Source: Leptotrichia massiliensis | GTDB taxonomy: Bacteria; Fusobacteriota; Fusobacteriia; Fusobacteriales; Leptotrichiaceae | DNA: 64,000 nucleotides | Direction of reading: 5' to 3' | Assembly: GCF_900104625.1 (NCBI RefSeq) | Contig: NZ_FNVZ01000005.1 | Span: forward strand, 682,001-746,000 | Shown here: piece after piece, positions 8,925 to 17,979 of the stretch | Layout of the letters: each line of letters opens with the position of its first letter | Position numbering within the stretch: the stretch's first letter is position 1 | Notes under the pieces: generated by a model | Told to the model about the DNA's origin: nothing | What the model saw: only the letters and a program-made list of their open reading frames with translations | The model's database searches: none | Made by a program: the position numbers and the translations under genes

Positions 8925-9054
8925 TATAAATAGCCTGTCGGAGCATTTTTCTGTGCTGGCAAAACTGTCTGAGCATAGCGAGTTTTTTGTCAGTGCAAAA
9001 AAATGTCGTAGACTAGCCATAGGTTGTAGGATTTGCGGCAATGAGCAATCCTAC
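8925..9054 (+). repeat. Non-coding hairpin element, plus orientation
   Basis: Contains GTCGTAGACTAGCCATAGG (9005-9023) and ends in the hairpin GTAGGATT...AATCCTAC (9026-9054). The hairpin arm is the same sequence as the right arm at 7551-7574. No ORF. It lies between the duplicated block and argH's 3' end. Confidence 0.65.
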
Positions 9055-9133
9055 AAAAATAAAAAATAAAAAAGTTGAATGATTATGAAACCTAATTATA
9101 AAAATTTATTCTCATTTTAAAATGGGGGTAATA

Positions 9134-10513
9134 TTATAAAGTTTCTAAAAATTTCTTTCCATTTTCAATTTGCATTTCGACATTTTTTATGGAAGTTCCA
9201 CCAAATGAATTTCGTTTGTTTACGCAGTTTTCAATTGTGATTTCTGAAAGAATGTCATCTTTGAAAACGTCAGAAAATTTATGAAATTCTTCGAGTTTCA
9301 TGTCGTCAATTGAGATTTTTTTATCTTCGCAGTAGGATACGATTTCTCCAACGATTTTATGTGCCTGTCTGAACGGAACGTTGTGTTTTGCAAGGTAATC
9401 GGCTACATCTGTTGCGTTTAGGAATCCTGCTCGCATTGAAGCATAGATTTTTTGATTATTTACTGTTATTGTATCAAGCATTAGGTAGAAAATTTCGATG
9501 GATAATTTGATATTGTCAATAGAGTCAAAAATTCCTTCCTTGTCTTCCTGCATATCCTTGTTGTAAGCTAGTGGGAGTGCTTTCATTGTTGTTAAGATTC
9601 CCATAAGATTTCCGTAGATTCTGCCAGTTTTTCCTCTTACAAGTTCGGCAATATCGGGATTTTTTTTCTGTGGCATAATTGAAGAGCCAGTTGCAAAGGC
9701 ATCATCCAGATTTATAAATGAAAATTCGGATGTGCACCAGATAATAATTTCTTCTGAAAATCTTGACAAGTGCATTGAAATTACTGAAATAATCATTGCA
9801 AGCTCAATTATAAAATCTCTGTCGCTTACAGAATCAAGGCTATTTTCCGTAGGCTTTGAAAATCCAAGTTCTTCTGCCACAAAATGTCTATCAAGATTAA
9901 ATGTAGTTCCAGCCAATGCCCCTGCTCCAAGTGGCATTTCATCACTTCTTTTGAGAAAGTCCTCAATTCTCGAAATATCCCTTTTAAACATTTGAAAGTA
10001 AGCCATCAGGTGATGAGAGAATAAAATCGGTTGAGCCCTTTGTAAATGAGTATATCCAGGAATAATAACATTTTTATATTTTTCAGCAAGCCCTAGCAGT
10101 ACATTTTCCATTTTTACAAGCAATTTTGAAATTTCATGGGCTTCTTTTCGTACATACATTCGTACATCAAGAGCCACCTGATCGTTTCGGCTTCTGGCAG
10201 TATGCAGCTTCCCAGCCGCAGCCCCAATAATCTGTGTCAGCCTTTTCTCAATCGACATATGAATATCCTCATCCTCAATTCTAAACTCAAATTCTCCCTT
10301 TTCAATTTCATCCTTTATCTGAAGCAGCCCATTTTCAATATCTTTTTGTTCATTTTCCGCAATAATCCCTTGCTTAGCAAGCATTCTGCTGTGTGCAATA
10401 CTTCCAGCAATATCCTCTTCATACATTCTTTTATCAAACGTAATGGACGCATTAAATTTTTCTAACAATTTATTGCTTTCCTTATGAAATCGTCCTTCCC
10501 ACATCTTTTTCAT
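9134..10513 (-). CDS. argH: Argininosuccinate lyase
   Basis: Splits argininosuccinate into arginine and fumarate, the last step of arginine synthesis; cytoplasmic homotetramer. At 459 aa it has the usual length and begins MKKMWEGRF as in the family. The fumarase/ASL signature GSSIMPQKKNPD is intact with its catalytic Ser, and HTARSRNDQVALD and YTHLQRAQPI are present. An AGGAC site precedes the ATG. No argG or other arginine gene is adjacent, so it is probably a single-gene unit. Confidence 0.96.
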   Translation of the reverse strand: MKKMWEGRFHKESNKLLEKFNASITFDKRMYEEDIAGSIAHSRMLAKQGIIAENEQKDIENGLLQIKDEIEKGEFEFRIEDEDIHMSIEKRLTQIIGAAAGKLHTARSRNDQVALDVRMYVRKEAHEISKLLVKMENVLLGLAEKYKNVIIPGYTHLQRAQPILFSHHLMAYFQMFKRDISRIEDFLKRSDEMPLGAGALAGTTFNLDRHFVAEELGFSKPTENSLDSVSDRDFIIELAMIISVISMHLSRFSEEIIIWCTSEFSFINLDDAFATGSSIMPQKKNPDIAELVRGKTGRIYGNLMGILTTMKALPLAYNKDMQEDKEGIFDSIDNIKLSIEIFYLMLDTITVNNQKIYASMRAGFLNATDVADYLAKHNVPFRQAHKIVGEIVSYCEDKKISIDDMKLEEFHKFSDVFKDDILSEITIENCVNKRNSFGGTSIKNVEMQIENGKKFLETL

Positions 10514-10627
10514 ATTTTTCAGTCCTTTCTAAAAACATAATTTATTTGTATATTATATCAAATAAAACCTTATTTTTAAATAGTTTAAAAGTATAAATTA
10601 AAATTATGTATAAAAAAAATCTCGAAT

Positions 10628-10653
10628 AAAAAAACACAGTCAAAATAACTGTG
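10628..10653 (-). terminator. Terminator of the hicB transcript
   Basis: CACAGT (10635-10640) and ACTGTG (10648-10653) with a 7-nt loop. The A7 run on the plus strand (10628-10634) gives T7 on the minus strand after the stem. Confidence 0.8.
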
Positions 10654-10665
10654 ATTTTATGAATT

Positions 10666-11088
10666 TTAAATACCTAACTCTTGTTTTAAAGCCTTTTGAA
10701 GAGTATTTGAAAAATTTATATTATTTTTTTTTGCCATTTCGTTTAGCCAGCTTGGAATTGATACATTTTTTCTTACGATTTGATTTTTGCTTTCTTTCAC
10801 ATATTTTTGCATATCTAAACTTACATATGATTTAAAACTTTGATTTGGAATATAAAATTCTTTTTCATCATTTCCAATCTTTATTTCAAGATCGTCTATA
10901 TTGCTGGCTTTAGGAAGTTCATTATTATTTATAAAATCATCATATAAATAAGTCCCTATATAATCTTGAGCCATTTCCATTGCTTCCTCCAATGTTTCTC
11001 CTTGAGTTGCACCATTGTCAAAATCTGGAAAAACAACTATAAATCCACCTTCGGTGGCTTTGTGGAATATTGCTGGATATACTAGCAT
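10666..11088 (-). CDS. hicB: HicB-family antitoxin
   Basis: 140 aa. The N-terminal HicB partial RNase H-like fold shows as YPAIFHKATEGGFIVVFPDF, then ATQGETLEEAMEMAQDYIG. The C-terminal part (about 105-140) looks like a small DNA-binding segment (NVSIPSWLNEMAKKNNINFS) of ribbon-helix-helix type. HicB normally blocks a HicA RNase and represses the operon. Here the gene just upstream (11126-11321) is a dead hicA, so this antitoxin has no functional local partner. Confidence 0.9.
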   Translation of the reverse strand: MLVYPAIFHKATEGGFIVVFPDFDNGATQGETLEEAMEMAQDYIGTYLYDDFINNNELPKASNIDDLEIKIGNDEKEFYIPNQSFKSYVSLDMQKYVKESKNQIVRKNVSIPSWLNEMAKKNNINFSNTLQKALKQELGI

Positions 11089-11125
11089 TTCGTTACCTCC
11101 TGTTTTTTCTTTTTTACAAACAAGG

Positions 11126-11321
11126 CTATTTTTTAAGCCCTGCTTGAGTTAAAATTGTATGTTCCATACCTTTTTCAATTCTTTAGAATGATATGGAACT
11201 AAGGTTGTTCTGCCTGTACTTTGATTGAAAAATTTTCTATGAGAACCTTTACCGCCATTAATTTCAACAAAACCATTTCTCAATAAAAATTTAATTATTT
11301 ACTTTGGTTTCATTGGCATAG
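11126..11321 (-). pseudogene. hicA: hicA toxin gene with nonsense and frameshift mutations
   Basis: Read on the minus strand from the ATG at 11319-11321, codon 7 is TAA (11301-11303), where family members usually have Glu or Lys (PK*IIKFLLRNGF). The frame then gives GGKGSHRKFF, the HicA core with its catalytic His, and TTLVPYHSKELKK. At the A5 run (11171-11175) one base is missing; restoring it yields KKGMEHTILTQAGLKK, the normal HicA end. Two independent lesions show the toxin is inactivated. Confidence 0.85.
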
Positions 11322-11510
11322 TATCATTTCAAATTGGTTATACATAATATTGTGTAAAAAATCAATACTAAATTTTTAATAATCACTAATTTATATTATC
11401 GGACGTTTATGATTAATTGTATATTATAAAAACAAACAAACAATATTTATAATTAAATTTTATAATAATTTATACCAAAAAATTTTCTTCAAAAAATTAA
11501 TAAACAAAAT

Positions 11511-11540
11511 TTGATAAGAATATTGAAATTATGATATAAT
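11511..11540 (+). promoter_or_regulatory. Promoter for khpA-ybgC-rpiB
   Basis: TTGATA (11511-11516), 18-bp spacer, TATAAT (11535-11540), with the khpA ribosome site about 35 bases on. The rest of the 250-bp gap from the hicA remnant is AT-rich with no ORF. Confidence 0.7.
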
Positions 11541-11589
11541 AGTTATAAGAAAATAAAATTTTAAATAAAAAATGGAGGAAAGAAATAAA

Positions 11590-11832
11590 ATGAGTAAATA
11601 TTTTGAAACTGTGGATTTTTGGGTTGAGAATTTATTGGATTCAACAGAAAGCTATACAATTGAAAGCAATGAAAAAGGGAAATTTGTAGATATAACGATT
11701 AATGTAATAAAAGATGATATGGGGAAAGTAATCGGGAAAAACGGAAGAATAATCACAGCACTTAGGGTTCTTATGTCTTCACTTGCAAAAAAAGATAGAA
11801 AAAGTGTAAAAATTGAAGTTAAGGAAATGTAA
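11590..11832 (+). CDS. khpA: KhpA-type single KH-domain RNA-binding protein
   Basis: An 80-aa KH-domain protein that in other bacteria partners KhpB/EloR to bind RNA and affect cell elongation and division. The KH signature GKNGRIITALRVLM (GxxG loop GKNG) is near residue 50. I chose the ATG at 11590; an upstream in-frame ATG is part of the AATGGAGG ribosome site. Its TAA overlaps the next gene's ATG by one base (TAATG), so translation is coupled to the thioesterase gene. The partner khpB is not in this window. Confidence 0.9.
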   Translation: MSKYFETVDFWVENLLDSTESYTIESNEKGKFVDITINVIKDDMGKVIGKNGRIITALRVLMSSLAKKDRKSVKIEVKEM

Positions 11833-12224
11833 TGAAAAAGAAGAGCTTTAAACTTAGAGTTTACTATTATGATACTGATAAAATGGGAGTTGTGTATCAT
11901 TCAAATTATTTAAAATGGATGGAAATGGCACGAACTGAGTATTTTAGGGATGTCTTTCCATATAAGAATATGGAAGTTATGGGATTTATTTTACCAGTAA
12001 AGACGCTAAATATTGAATATATTAATTCTGCAAAATACGATGAAGAAATTGAAGTTTCTGTGAAAATTGAAGAAATAAACAATATTAAAATCAGGTTTTC
12101 TTATGAAATGCACAATTCAGATGGAGTTTTAAAGGCAAAAGCTGAAACCGTAAATGTTTTTGTGGATGAAAATGGGAAATTGAAAAGAATTTCAAATGAG
12201 TTACTAGAAGAACTTATTAAATAA
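11832..12224 (+). CDS. ybgC: YbgC/FadM-type acyl-CoA thioesterase (hotdog fold)
   Basis: A 130-aa hotdog-fold thioesterase that hydrolyses acyl-CoA thioesters. The signature YYDTDKMGVVYHSNYLKWME contains the catalytic Asp of the 4-hydroxybenzoyl-CoA thioesterase family. In Gram-negatives ybgC often sits with tol-pal; here it lies between khpA and rpiB. Substrate unknown. The start overlaps the khpA stop. Confidence 0.88.
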   Translation: MKKKSFKLRVYYYDTDKMGVVYHSNYLKWMEMARTEYFRDVFPYKNMEVMGFILPVKTLNIEYINSAKYDEEIEVSVKIEEINNIKIRFSYEMHNSDGVLKAKAETVNVFVDENGKLKRISNELLEELIK

Positions 12225-12255
12225 CTTATTATTAAGAAGAAAAGAGGCTTTACAA

Positions 12256-12684
12256 ATGAAAATAGCGATTGGAAATGATCATGCAGGGGTAGAATTTAAA
12301 AATAAAATGATGAAGGAACTTAGAAGCAAGGGATATGAAATTGTGAATGTGGGAACTGATACGTTGGATTCAGTTGATTATCCTGATATTGCTAAGGAAG
12401 TTAGTAAAAAAGTTTTGGATGAGGAAGTTAACTTTGGAATTTTGATTTGTGGGACTGGAATTGGAATTTCTATTGCTGCAAATAAAATAAAAGGAATTCG
12501 TGCGGCTCTTTGCCACAACGAGTATACAGCAAAACTTTCAAGACTTCACAATGATGCAAATATTATAGCATTAGGAGCTAGAGTTTTAGGAGAAGATTTG
12601 GGATTAGCATGTGTTGAAGCATTTGTAAATACAGAGTTTGAAGGTGGCAGACATGCTAAAAGAGTCGGAAAAATAGAATTGTAA
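12256..12684 (+). CDS. rpiB: Ribose-5-phosphate isomerase B
   Basis: Interconverts ribulose-5-P and ribose-5-P in the pentose phosphate pathway; cytoplasmic. 142 aa, the normal length. Substrate and catalytic segments are visible: GNDHAG at the N-terminus, VDYPD, CGTGIGISIAANK with the catalytic Cys, and LCHNEYTAKLSRLHNDANI. LacAB-type isomerases are related, but the ICGTGIG context and absence of other lac or tagatose genes favour RpiB. Confidence 0.93.
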   Translation: MKIAIGNDHAGVEFKNKMMKELRSKGYEIVNVGTDTLDSVDYPDIAKEVSKKVLDEEVNFGILICGTGIGISIAANKIKGIRAALCHNEYTAKLSRLHNDANIIALGARVLGEDLGLACVEAFVNTEFEGGRHAKRVGKIEL

Positions 12685-12788
12685 TTTAGAAAATATATTA
12701 AAAGATTCTAATTAAATTTTATCGTTAAATATTTGTTAGACTTTTTCGGAAATTACTAAGGTTTAACAAAAAAATATTATTATAAAAT

Positions 12789-12806
12789 AAGGGGTCTTGA
12801 CCCCTT
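12789..12806 (+). terminator. Hairpin after rpiB, possible terminator
   Basis: AAGGGG (12789-12794) pairs with CCCCTT (12801-12806) across TCTTGA; the T tract is only four bases. A related AAGGGTCTTGACC sequence occurs at 29341-29353, so it may belong to a dispersed repeat. Confidence 0.5.
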
Positions 12807-12844
12807 TTCAAAATTTAAAAAAATAAAATAAGGGAGTGATTTTT

Positions 12845-13186
12845 ATGTCAACAATTTTTAAAAAGATAATAGATAAGGAAATACCAGCAAATATTGTATA
12901 TGAAGATGAGGAATTTCTTGCTTTTCATGATATAAATCCAGCGGCGAAAGTCCACGTGCTTGTAATTCCAAAAAAGGAAATTAAAAATTTGGATGCGGCG
13001 ACTGAGGAAGATGCTTTACTGCTTGGTAAATTGCAGTTGACTGTGGCAAAAGTGGCTAGAATTCTGGAATTGGATAAAGATGGGTATAGAGTTATAACTA
13101 ACATTGGGGACAATGGTGGACAGGAAGTTTATCATATTCATTACCATATTTTAGGTGGAGAAAAATTACCAGTTACATTGAAATAG
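12845..13186 (+). CDS. HIT-family hydrolase (HinT-like)
   Basis: A 113-aa histidine-triad protein, a nucleoside phosphoramidate hydrolase type found in most bacteria. The triad HIHYHILGG (HxHxHxx) is intact, preceded by NIGDNGGQEVYH; the N-terminus STIFKKIIDKEIPANIVYED is classic for the family. The ATG at 12845 has AGGGAG eight bases upstream; a GTG nine bases earlier lies inside that site. Confidence 0.93.
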   Translation: MSTIFKKIIDKEIPANIVYEDEEFLAFHDINPAAKVHVLVIPKKEIKNLDAATEEDALLLGKLQLTVAKVARILELDKDGYRVITNIGDNGGQEVYHIHYHILGGEKLPVTLK

Positions 13187-13221
13187 AAATAGTCAAATTT
13201 TCTAAATTATGGAGGAAGTGC

Positions 13222-15411
13222 ATGAAAAGCAGACTTTCTAAAATTGTAATTCTTGTCTTTCTTGTGACAAAACTAGGAATGGCTGAATATATAAAAAAAG
13301 ATAATGCTGTTTACTATAAGAATGAAATATGGCAGGCAGATGAGAAAAAGCTAAATGATGCGGATTTTAAAACATTTGTAGAATTGAATAAGATTTATGG
13401 GAAAGATAATAAAAATGTTTTTTATGGAGACGAAAAACTAGAAAATGCAGATTTTAAAACGTTTCAGGCAGTTGGAGAAAATACTGGAAGAGATAAAGAT
13501 AACTTTTATTGGTATAACCAGAAAGTAAAAATAAATCCAAAAGATTTTAAATTTTATAAAAATAAGGATAAAATAGTATATTTTAGAAATAATGGAAAAA
13601 TATATGATTTAGAAGGATTAGATGAACTTAATGAAATTGAAGATGTAGATACTTTTGAAGTACTGGATGATGAATATTCAAGAGATAAATATAATATTTA
13701 TTATGGTGGAGTAACTTTGTCTGATGTGGATATGGATACTTTTCAGATAATAATGCCAGATGCTTATGCAAAAGATAAAAACAAGGTGTACTATGGTTCA
13801 AGACCAATAAGAGAAGTGAATCCAAAAACAGTAAAAATTTTAAGTGAAATTTACTTGAAAGATGATAAAAGTGTATTTACAAAATATGGGAAAATTGAAA
13901 ATGCTGATTTGGACAGTTTTGAAGTTTTAGGAGAAATGCATATTTACGCAAAAGATAATAAAAATGTTTATTTATTTGGGGAAATAATTAAAAAAGCAGA
14001 TCCTAGAACTTTTGAAATAATTTCAGAAATAGCTTTTGCAACATATTCAAAAGATAAAGACAAAGTTTATATTTCTGGAATGGAAATAAAAGGAGCAGAT
14101 TCAAAAACATTTGAAAAATTAGAAAAATCAACTTTTTATTCAAAAGATAAAAATAACTTGTACTATCAAGAAGTAAAAATTGATGAAATTAGAGATAATT
14201 TAGAAGACATGAGTGCTGGAGTGCTTGATATTATAAAAAATGGAAACAGAATTTATGCTAATGGAAATAGGCTTGATATAGAAAATCCAGAAAATTTTAA
14301 AATAATAAAAAATGATTATTACAATAATCCAAATATAATTTATGGGAAAAACAATAAAAATATATATGTAATTATAGGAAATGGACAAAAAATTCGTAGT
14401 AAAATAATAAAAGATGCGGACATAAATTCTTTTGAAATAATGGAAATTGGTGCATATTCACGAGATAAAAATAATATTTATTTTACGTATTCTGATGTTG
14501 TGAAAATAAAAGATGTAGACAAAGACAGTTTTACTATTGGAGAACATGGCTTTTCGTATGATAAGAACAGTGTTTATTTTTATGGAAAAAAGATAGATGG
14601 AATCAGTCCAAAAGGCTTTAAGATTGTTGATTTAACTGTTAATTCTGGGGAGCCTGTAACATTTGCATTATTGACAGACAGTAAAAATTTATATAAATTT
14701 ATTTATGAATTTGATCCTGAAACGTATAAATTGAAAAATACAAAATTGATTACTGTAACGAATGTAAAAGTAGATGCTCCGAGTTTTGAGATTGTTAAAG
14801 AAGACACGGGAAGTTATTATAGGGATAATAACAGCGTTTATTATTATTCTAATATGTATGATAAAAAAGAACTTGTAAAAGTTGAAGGTGCAGATAGAAA
14901 TAGTTTTGCTGAAATGGATAATTATTTTGCAAAAGATAACAAAAATCTTTATTATCTTGGGAAGCAAATTAGGAATATCAGCTCAGAAGGGTTTAAATTT
15001 GTTGGTCCAGATATTGCAAAAAATAAAAATGGTGTATATTTTTTGAAAGATAAAACTGGAGAAGGAGATTATGAGATAGTACCTTTAAATTTTGACAGTG
15101 CTTCATTTGATATAGCGAATAAGGATACAAGTAATTATTTTAAAGATAAAAATGGGATTTATTATCTTGATTACGGTAAACTGTTAAATTCAGAATTAAA
15201 GGATGTGCAGAATGCCTTCATTAAACTCGAAGGATCAGATATTCCAACATTTAAAGCATTTGGATATGGGTATTCCAAAGATAAGAATAGAGTTTATTGT
15301 GAATATAAAGAATTTAAAGGGGTGGATGTACCAAGCTTTACTGTCGTGCTAGAAGATGAGGGAGTTGTAGTTAAGGATAAAAATAGGATTTATGAAAATG
15401 ATTGTGAGTGA
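13222..15411 (+). CDS. DKNYY-repeat secreted protein, tandem copy 1
   Basis: 729 aa. An N-terminal signal peptide ends near GMAEY, then the whole protein is built from roughly 16-18 units of the form SKDKNNVYYxGxxIxGADxxTFExL, the DKNYY family. This tandem repeat is expected to form an elongated beta-rich periplasmic or surface protein; no catalytic motif is seen. The C-terminus ends with a Cys (YENDCE), as do its two neighbours. A GGAGG site precedes the ATG. Unit spacing is irregular (about 25-50 residues). Function unknown; adhesion or envelope scaffolding is inference only. Confidence 0.85.
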   Translation: MKSRLSKIVILVFLVTKLGMAEYIKKDNAVYYKNEIWQADEKKLNDADFKTFVELNKIYGKDNKNVFYGDEKLENADFKTFQAVGENTGRDKDNFYWYNQKVKINPKDFKFYKNKDKIVYFRNNGKIYDLEGLDELNEIEDVDTFEVLDDEYSRDKYNIYYGGVTLSDVDMDTFQIIMPDAYAKDKNKVYYGSRPIREVNPKTVKILSEIYLKDDKSVFTKYGKIENADLDSFEVLGEMHIYAKDNKNVYLFGEIIKKADPRTFEIISEIAFATYSKDKDKVYISGMEIKGADSKTFEKLEKSTFYSKDKNNLYYQEVKIDEIRDNLEDMSAGVLDIIKNGNRIYANGNRLDIENPENFKIIKNDYYNNPNIIYGKNNKNIYVIIGNGQKIRSKIIKDADINSFEIMEIGAYSRDKNNIYFTYSDVVKIKDVDKDSFTIGEHGFSYDKNSVYFYGKKIDGISPKGFKIVDLTVNSGEPVTFALLTDSKNLYKFIYEFDPETYKLKNTKLITVTNVKVDAPSFEIVKEDTGSYYRDNNSVYYYSNMYDKKELVKVEGADRNSFAEMDNYFAKDNKNLYYLGKQIRNISSEGFKFVGPDIAKNKNGVYFLKDKTGEGDYEIVPLNFDSASFDIANKDTSNYFKDKNGIYYLDYGKLLNSELKDVQNAFIKLEGSDIPTFKAFGYGYSKDKNRVYCEYKEFKGVDVPSFTVVLEDEGVVVKDKNRIYENDCE

Positions 15412-15455
15412 CAAGTAAAAATTATTTTGATTTATATTTTAGTAAGACTGCTTTG

Positions 15456-15499
15456 AAAAAGAATTTAGAAATCATAATTATTCTACTAAAATTCTTTTT
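15456..15499 (+). terminator. Terminator after DKNYY copy 1
   Basis: AAAAAGAATTTAG pairs with CTAAAATTCTTTTT (one bulge), ending in T5. The same structure recurs at 17849-17892 because the intergenic sequence was copied with the gene. Confidence 0.75.
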
Positions 15500-15585
15500 A
15501 ATTATCTGATTTAATTTTGAAAAGTTTTAAATATTTTTAAATATTTTTTGATAAATTGTTTATAAAAGGAGTTGGAGGAAATTTT

Positions 15586-17805
15586 ATGAAAAGCAAACTT
15601 TCTAAAATTGTAATTCTTGTATTTCTTGTGGCAAATCTGGGAATAGCTGAATATATAAAAAAAGATAACGCTGTTTATTATAAGGATGAAATGGAGCAGG
15701 CTAATGAGAAAAAGGTAAATGATGCCGATTTTAAGACATTTGTAAAATTAAATGATGTTTATGGTAAAGATGGGAAAAGTGTTTTTTATCTTGATAAGAA
15801 GTTAATAGATGCTGATGTTAAGACTTTTCAGGTAATTGGGGAAGTCAATGGGAAAGATAAAAAATATATTTACAATTATGATGAAAAAATGGAGATAAAT
15901 CCGAAAGATTTCAAACTTTATAAAAATAAGGACAAACTTTTGTATTTTAGAAATAATGGCAAATTGTATATTGGAGGAAGTTTTCTTGAAGTTGAATATG
16001 TTCAGGATTTGAATAGTTTTGAGGTAATTGATCAAGGTTATTCAAAGGACAAGTATAATATTTATTATGCTGGAACGCCGATATATGATGTTGATAAAAG
16101 CACATTTCAGATAATAATGCCTGATTATTACGCAAAAGACAATAATAATGTGTACAGTGGCTCTGATAAAATAAAAGATGCGAATCCTGATACGATAAAA
16201 ATATTAAATCAGGTTTATTCGAAGGATGATAAAAATGTGTTTCTGAATTTTGGTCAAAAGATAAAAAATGTCGATGCAGCTACTTTTGAAGTGATGGAAG
16301 AAAATGCATCTTATGGAAAAGATAAAAATAATGTCTACTATCTTGGTGAAAAACTAAAGGGAGCTGACGCAAAATCTTTTGAAATAATTTTAGAGCCTAA
16401 TAATCTTGTTCAGATGTATTCAAAAGATAGAAACAGTGTCTTTATAGGAGGACGGAAAATAAAAGAGGCTGATTTGAAAACTTTTGAAAGGCTTTCTGGA
16501 ACAACTTATTATTCAAAGGATAGAAATAATCTTTACTATCGGGAATTGAAAATTGATAAAATTGATAAGAAAAATCTTAAAATTTTGTATTCTGGTGGAA
16601 TTGACGTGGTAAAAAATGGGAATAGAATTTTTTCAGAAGGGGAAAAACTGAATATAAAAAGTCCAGAAACTTTTGAAATAATTTTGAGCAAGTATTATAA
16701 CGTTCCAAATTTAATTTACGGAAAAGACGATAAAAATGTGTATGTAATTTCAAAATCAACAAAATTTGATGAAACTTATTCAAGCAAAATAATAAAAAAT
16801 GCAGATGTAAATTCTTTTGAAGTAATGAAAAATAATATGTATACAAAAGATAAAAATAATATTTATTTTACACGAAATGATGTTGTAAAGTTGGAAGGTG
16901 CTGACAAAGATAGTTTTGTTATTCAAGAAAATGAGAACGATTTCTCTTACGATAAAAATAGTGTATATTTTATGGGGAAAAAAATAAATGGAATAAGTTC
17001 TAGTGAGTTTAGAATTATAGATTTGAATAACAGAAATGAATCTTTTTATTTCCTGACTGACAATAAAAATTTATATAAATTGATTACTATTTTTGATGAA
17101 GATAGTGGTAAAATTGTAAAAACTAAGTTAGTTACCATAGAAAATCCAAAAGTGGATACTAAAAGTTTTGAAGTGATAAATAAAAACTTTGATACTTATT
17201 ATAGAGATAAAGATACTGTTTATTATTATGATGCGGATTTTGGCAAAGAATTGAAAAAACTGGAAGCGGCTGACAATAACAGTTTTGTAAGTTTGGAAGC
17301 AGACTTTGGAAAAGATAACAGGAATATTTATTATAATGGAAATAAATTGGAAGGCGTAAATTCTGATGGATTTGAAATTTTAGATGAAAATGCTATAATT
17401 TTTAAAAATAAAAATAATGTTTATTTCTTGAAAGCTAAAAATGAAGAAAAAAAATATAAACTTATACCTTTAAATTTTGACAGCAGTTCCTTTAAGACTG
17501 TTCATAAACGCAGTGGATATTTTAAAGATAAAAACGGGATTTATTATTTTGGTTATTCAAATTTGGAAAAATTGGATACCGAGAAAACTGAGGATATCCA
17601 AAATAAACTATTTCTTAAAATAGAAGGCGTAGATGTTCCGACATTCAGGGAACTTCAATTTGGATATTCAAAAGATAGGAATAGAGTGTATTGTAAAAAT
17701 AAGGAAGTTAAAGGTGCAGATGCAGAAAGTTTTGTTATATTTTATGCAGATGAGGGAGTTGTAGTTAAGGATAAAAATAGGACTTATGAAAATGATTGTG
17801 AGTGA
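15586..17805 (+). CDS. DKNYY-repeat secreted protein, tandem copy 2
   Basis: 739 aa, closest to copy 1: same signal peptide (MKSKLSKIVILVFLVANLG), same order of repeat units and an identical ending YENDCE. About 16 DKNNVYY-type motifs can be counted, including GKDKNNVYY, SKDRNNLYY and FKDKNGIYY. The start at 15586 follows GGAGTTGGAGGA. The gene and about 170 bp of downstream sequence look like a recent tandem duplication of copy 1. Confidence 0.85.
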   Translation: MKSKLSKIVILVFLVANLGIAEYIKKDNAVYYKDEMEQANEKKVNDADFKTFVKLNDVYGKDGKSVFYLDKKLIDADVKTFQVIGEVNGKDKKYIYNYDEKMEINPKDFKLYKNKDKLLYFRNNGKLYIGGSFLEVEYVQDLNSFEVIDQGYSKDKYNIYYAGTPIYDVDKSTFQIIMPDYYAKDNNNVYSGSDKIKDANPDTIKILNQVYSKDDKNVFLNFGQKIKNVDAATFEVMEENASYGKDKNNVYYLGEKLKGADAKSFEIILEPNNLVQMYSKDRNSVFIGGRKIKEADLKTFERLSGTTYYSKDRNNLYYRELKIDKIDKKNLKILYSGGIDVVKNGNRIFSEGEKLNIKSPETFEIILSKYYNVPNLIYGKDDKNVYVISKSTKFDETYSSKIIKNADVNSFEVMKNNMYTKDKNNIYFTRNDVVKLEGADKDSFVIQENENDFSYDKNSVYFMGKKINGISSSEFRIIDLNNRNESFYFLTDNKNLYKLITIFDEDSGKIVKTKLVTIENPKVDTKSFEVINKNFDTYYRDKDTVYYYDADFGKELKKLEAADNNSFVSLEADFGKDNRNIYYNGNKLEGVNSDGFEILDENAIIFKNKNNVYFLKAKNEEKKYKLIPLNFDSSSFKTVHKRSGYFKDKNGIYYFGYSNLEKLDTEKTEDIQNKLFLKIEGVDVPTFRELQFGYSKDRNRVYCKNKEVKGADAESFVIFYADEGVVVKDKNRTYENDCE

Positions 17806-17848
17806 CAAGTAAAAATTATTTTATTTATATTTTAGTAAGACTGCTTTG

Positions 17849-17892
17849 AAAAAGAATTTAGAAATCATAATTATTCTACTAAAATTCTTTTT
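17849..17892 (+). terminator. Terminator after DKNYY copy 2
   Basis: Near-identical to the hairpin at 15456-15499: A-rich arm, stem around GAATTT/AAATTC, T5 tail. Confidence 0.75.
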
Positions 17893-17979
17893 AATTATCT
17901 AGTTCAATTTTGAAGAGTTTTAAATATTTTTAAGCATTTTTTGAATAAATTATTTAGAAAAGGATTTGGAGGAATTTTT

